Shown here piece after piece: positions 6,882 through 8,737 of a stretch of 8,737 bases of DNA. The stretch is from the NCBI GenBank assembly GCA_030630015.1, contig DAOVNV010000093.1:1-8737 (forward strand), read 5' to 3'. Every line of letters begins with the position of its first letter. Position 1 is the stretch's first letter. Position numbers and translations under genes: made by a program. The notes under the pieces were generated by a model. The model ran no database searches. It was not told the origin of the DNA and worked only from the letters and a program-made list of their open reading frames with translations. The DNA is from Desulfuromonadales bacterium (GTDB lineage Bacteria; Desulfobacterota; Desulfuromonadia; Desulfuromonadales; BM103).

Positions 6882-7087
6882 ACAGTTTTGACCTGGAAGG
6901 CAGGGATTACATCGAGCTGCACCGACTGCTCAAGGCAATGGGAATCTGCGATAGCGGTGGGATTGCCAAGCTGCTGATAGCGGATGGAGAGGTTCTGGTT
7001 GACGGGTCGGTCGAGCTGCGCAAACGCTGTAAAATTCGAAGAGGACAAACCGTTGAAGCTGGCAATCAGCGGATTTCGATTATCTGA
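6878..7087 (+). CDS. Small S4-domain RNA-binding protein, YbcJ-like
   Basis: The 69-residue protein consists almost entirely of one S4 RNA-binding module. The pattern YIELHRLLKAMGICDSGG (11-28), IADGEVLVDGSVELRKR (34-50) and CKIRRGQTVE (51-60) closely follows E. coli YbcJ, including the VDGxVExRKRCKI block. Proteins of this type are thought to bind structured RNA such as rRNA; the precise target is not known to me. Its ATG overlaps the stop of the DUF2520 gene (ATGA), so translation is probably coupled. It is the last + strand gene and converges on a - strand gene whose stop codon is only 29 bases away. Confidence 0.85.
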   Translation: MNSFDLEGRDYIELHRLLKAMGICDSGGIAKLLIADGEVLVDGSVELRKRCKIRRGQTVEAGNQRISII

Positions 7088-7116
7088 GCGACGCCGAAGC
7101 ACTCATCAACCGCAAT

Positions 7117-7656
7117 TTAGTTTTCACTCGACGTCTCTTGCCACTCGGCCTTCCTAAGCAGCCTCTCCAGTTCGGCCCTTTCCCTGAGAATTGCACTGTT
7201 GGTCCGCATCCAGAGCAGATAATTCTCCAGACCAAGGACACTCATCCCGGCAAAGAAAGTCGCCCAGAAATTATCGGGGAGTCCCCCGGAGAGGTGATAA
7301 AAGGTATAGAAGCCGGTTAAGAAACCGGCATGCATCAGGCCGCGATAACGGCCCTTATCATTGGTCATGCGACCCAGGATCAGGATGATGCCTGAAAAAG
7401 CATAGACGACCAGTGCCAAGCTGATCATTTCGACAGGGGGAGGGGCGCCCAGAAGAACCCAGGCCTCCTCGGACAAGTCGGGCAGCATGGAAAACTGGGA
7501 ATAGGCACCAAAACTGACCAGCAGGAACAGGATAATGCCTACGAGGCCCGCAATAGTGCTCCGCTCCAGCTTGCGTATCCGCGCTTCAATTTCAGCTTGC
7601 AATTTTTCCCGGCTATCAGGTTCCTGCCCCGCGGGAAATGATTGAGACCGGCCCAT
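7117..7656 (-). CDS. Unrecognised four-TM membrane protein
   Basis: The 179-residue protein matches no family I can name. It has a charged, helix-prone N-terminus (about 15-32, REKLQAEIEARIRKLER) and four hydrophobic segments: 35-55 (IAGLVGIILFLLVSFGA), 76-95 (EMISLALVVYAFSGIILIL), 106-124 (GLMHAGFLTGFYTFYHL) and 130-150 (FWATFFAGMSVLGLENYLLW). The C-terminal tail is charged and helical (ILRERAELERLLRKAEW). His109 and His121 lie in or next to TM3, but a cofactor role would be speculation. The start is supported by AGGA 8 bases upstream. It lies 51 bases downstream of the haem-sensor gene on the same strand. No terminator or clear promoter lies between them, so the two are probably co-transcribed and may work together. 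It could be a membrane partner or output of the sensor, but nothing proves it. Confidence 0.75.
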   Translation of the reverse strand: MGRSQSFPAGQEPDSREKLQAEIEARIRKLERSTIAGLVGIILFLLVSFGAYSQFSMLPDLSEEAWVLLGAPPPVEMISLALVVYAFSGIILILGRMTNDKGRYRGLMHAGFLTGFYTFYHLSGGLPDNFWATFFAGMSVLGLENYLLWMRTNSAILRERAELERLLRKAEWQETSSEN

Positions 7657-7707
7657 CGCCCTCTTCCTGAAATTACCTTGAGTGGGACTCCCGCGAGTCT
7701 GGTCTGC

Positions 7708-8559
7708 CTAGGAGTCTGTCGGTCCCGGAGGCTTGGTCTCTGCATCCTTTTTTCGACACTCTTTTTCCAGCGTTTTCACCCGTTCAGCCATTTCCAGGAA
7801 AGACCGGGCCGCACGGGCAACTTCTCCGGAAATCTCCGGAAGTTGCTCGTCAAGAGTAGCATCCGTACCCTTTTCAGTAAAGTCCGCCAGATGCTTGATA
7901 GGCAAAAACACCTGACGATACAATAAGGCATAAACGACGCTGACCGTCAGGAACAACACCATGACACTGAACATGATCATTCTGGTTTGCAGGAGACCAA
8001 GGGTCCGTTTCAGAGGGGCCTGGGACAGGCCGATGTCAAGTGTGCCGAGAAGTTCCGACTCACTGTCGTGGAAATGGCAGGCAGTGTTGTTGAAACAATC
8101 AGGCTCATTGTAGATCGGAGTGGTGATCGCCAGGACATCGGCACCTTTTTCATTGGTGAACTGGCGGGCCTGCTCCATGGTACCAAGTCTGCTCTTTGGT
8201 TTATCGCTGGCATGGCATTCGGTGCAACCCGCCGCCGATTTGTCGATGAACCGGCTGAGCTCGACTTCGTCGCCGGAGAACATAATCAGGCCCTTCTTGT
8301 TGAAGATCCGGACATGCTCAACCTGTTGCTGGTCTCCGATGCTGTCGATAATGTTGCTCAACATTTCCCGGTCGTCCTTGAGCATGGCGTACCGGGTCGA
8401 TTTAACGACAGTGTCAGCCAGATCTGCCGTGTATTCGATCTCCAGCTTTACCAAATCAGTCTTGATGAAAGTATACAGCAGCAGGCAACAGGCGATGACA
8501 AAGCCGGTCACCGCACAGGTTACTGACAAGATCGCTCGACTGTTAAGGTTGCTGAACAT
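7708..8559 (-). CDS. Membrane HAMP-domain sensor with periplasmic c-type haem motifs, no output domain
   Basis: The 283-residue protein has TM1 at about 9-32 (ILSVTCAVTGFVIACCLLLY), a periplasmic region of about 33-190, TM2 at about 193-213 (MIMFSVMVLFLTVSVVYALL), and a HAMP linker at about 214-265 (PIKHLADFTEK, then EVARAARSFLEMAERV). A short coiled-coil-like charged tail ends at PTDS. The periplasmic part contains CTECH (112-116, DNA 8212-8226), a canonical haem c attachment motif. It also contains CFNNTACH (155-162, DNA 8074-8097), an expanded CX5CH form set in TPIYNEPDC and followed by LLGTLDIG. I recall the same block in the sensor regions of deltaproteobacterial histidine kinases. Here no kinase, cyclase or chemotaxis domain follows the HAMP, so it probably signals through a partner or is a minimal redox/ligand sensor. 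AAGGAGA lies 6 bases upstream of the ATG, and a near-consensus promoter lies just upstream. Number and state of bound haems are inferred. Confidence 0.82.
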   Translation of the reverse strand: MFSNLNSRAILSVTCAVTGFVIACCLLLYTFIKTDLVKLEIEYTADLADTVVKSTRYAMLKDDREMLSNIIDSIGDQQQVEHVRIFNKKGLIMFSGDEVELSRFIDKSAAGCTECHASDKPKSRLGTMEQARQFTNEKGADVLAITTPIYNEPDCFNNTACHFHDSESELLGTLDIGLSQAPLKRTLGLLQTRMIMFSVMVLFLTVSVVYALLYRQVFLPIKHLADFTEKGTDATLDEQLPEISGEVARAARSFLEMAERVKTLEKECRKKDAETKPPGPTDS

Positions 8560-8565
8560 AACGGG

Positions 8566-8584
8566 TCTCCTTAAAGCTCCTTAA
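8566..8584 (-). promoter_or_regulatory. Tandem Shine-Dalgarno sequence of the haem-sensor gene
   Basis: Read on the + strand, CTCCTTAA occurs twice at a 10-base period (8567-8574 and 8577-8584). On the mRNA this gives two TTAAGGAG copies. The proximal AAGGAGA (8566-8572) is 6 bases from the ATG and is the functional site; the distal copy is 17 bases from the ATG, too far for direct initiation. Confidence 0.6.
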
Positions 8585-8586
8585 GC

Positions 8587-8623
8587 AAAAAGCCGCAGGA
8601 CCACTATAGGTCCCGCGGCTTTT
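8587..8623 (-). terminator. Intrinsic terminator of the upstream - strand gene
   Basis: On the - strand RNA, AAAAGCCGC (8623-8615), a G (8614) and GGACC (8613-8609) pair with GGTCC (8602-8598), a U (8597) and GCGGCTTTT (8596-8588) around a 6-base loop, TATAGT. The G-U wobble makes the stem continuous at 15 bp, and five U follow on the 3' side (8591-8587). On the + strand the same position is an A-C mismatch, so the hairpin is better formed for - strand transcripts. It starts about 31 bases past the stop at 8655-8657. Confidence 0.88.
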
Positions 8624-8631
8624 CAGGTCAA
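8603..8631 (-). promoter_or_regulatory. Sigma-70-type promoter embedded in the terminator, driving the haem-sensor gene
   Basis: On the - strand, TTGACC (8631-8626; 5 of 6 to TTGACA) is followed by exactly 17 bases and then TATAGT (8608-8603; 5 of 6 to TATAAT). The -10 box is the loop of the terminator hairpin and the spacer is its 5' arm. Transcription would start near 8597-8595, inside the 3' arm, giving a leader of about 36-38 bases that lacks the 5' arm and cannot form the terminator. It is the only good promoter I find upstream of the sensor gene. Confidence 0.65.
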
Positions 8632-8654
8632 ACAATTATGCGTCAGGCAGCATT

Positions 8655-8735
8655 TTAAGCAGATGCCTTTGCGGTAAGAGCAGGCTCTTCGGCGCTGGCT
8701 TCCTGGGGGGCTTCCTTCCAGGTGTAAAGTATCGG
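8655..8735 (-). CDS. C-terminal tail of an unidentified protein (partial)
   Basis: The frame is open from the window's right edge to TAA at 8657-8655. It encodes 26 visible residues beginning PILYTWKEAPQEASAEE and ending in an Ala-rich tail (TAKASA). The properly placed intrinsic terminator about 31 bases downstream supports this as a real gene end. A hydrophobic/aromatic stretch followed by a charged, Ala/Glu-rich tail would fit the cytoplasmic end of a membrane subunit, but too little is visible to name it. The other two - strand frames give less protein-like translations before stopping. Confidence 0.55.
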   Translation of the reverse strand, partial: PILYTWKEAPQEASAEEPALTAKASA

Positions 8736-8737
8736 CA

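Noticed and set aside
7686..7699. Hairpin GACTC-CCGC-GAGTC between the two - strand genes
   Set aside because: Only 5 bp with no T-tract, so not called as a terminator; at most a minor mRNA structure.
7987..8526. 179-codon + strand open frame opposite the haem sensor
   Set aside because: The - strand gene has TM segments, CXXCH, HAMP and a strong ribosome site; the antisense frame has none of these and no promoter.

Overview
The window looks like core chromosome of an anaerobic, cytochrome-rich bacterium of the Desulfuromonadales/Geobacterales type (Desulfobacterota, formerly Deltaproteobacteria). This placement is inferred from gene order (a CcsA-type cytochrome c assembly gene followed by hemA-hemC-hemD-hemB), from a periplasmic haem-binding HAMP sensor, and from the style of the proteins. 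No rRNA or other taxonomic marker is present.

Left and centre (1-7087, + strand): a compact, apparently co-transcribed run of genes. It opens with the 3' part of a CcsA/ResC-like haem-handling membrane protein. Four haem-biosynthesis genes follow: hemA (glutamyl-tRNA reductase), hemC (hydroxymethylbilane synthase), hemD (uroporphyrinogen-III synthase) and hemB (porphobilinogen synthase). Together with a hemL encoded elsewhere, they would carry glutamyl-tRNA to uroporphyrinogen III. The same run continues with an M16 zinc peptidase, a Rossmann/DUF2520 oxidoreductase-like protein and a small YbcJ-type S4 RNA-binding protein. Spacing is tight: ATGA stop/start overlaps at hemA/hemC and DUF2520/S4, an 8-base overlap at hemC/hemD, and a possible 13-codon leader ORF whose stop overlaps the peptidase start. 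The only notable non-coding gaps flank hemB. The upstream gap holds a palindromic repeat-like element.

Right (7117-8737, - strand): a convergent two-gene unit. The promoter-proximal gene encodes a two-TM, HAMP-containing periplasmic sensor with one canonical (CXXCH) and one expanded (CX5CH) haem-c-type motif and no recognisable output domain. The second gene encodes an unrecognised four-TM protein. Upstream of them is the C-terminal tail of another - strand gene. Between this tail and the sensor lies a strong intrinsic terminator whose loop is also the -10 box of a near-consensus sigma-70 promoter, so termination of one transcript and initiation of the next are packed into about 45 bp.

The links are partly thematic: haem synthesis and cytochrome c maturation on one strand, and a putative haem-c redox/ligand sensor on the other. 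I see no mobile elements, CRISPR, tRNA or rRNA. The most unusual items are the promoter-in-terminator arrangement, the output-less haem sensor paired with an unknown membrane protein, and the coupled leader ORF before the peptidase. The rest is ordinary housekeeping sequence.
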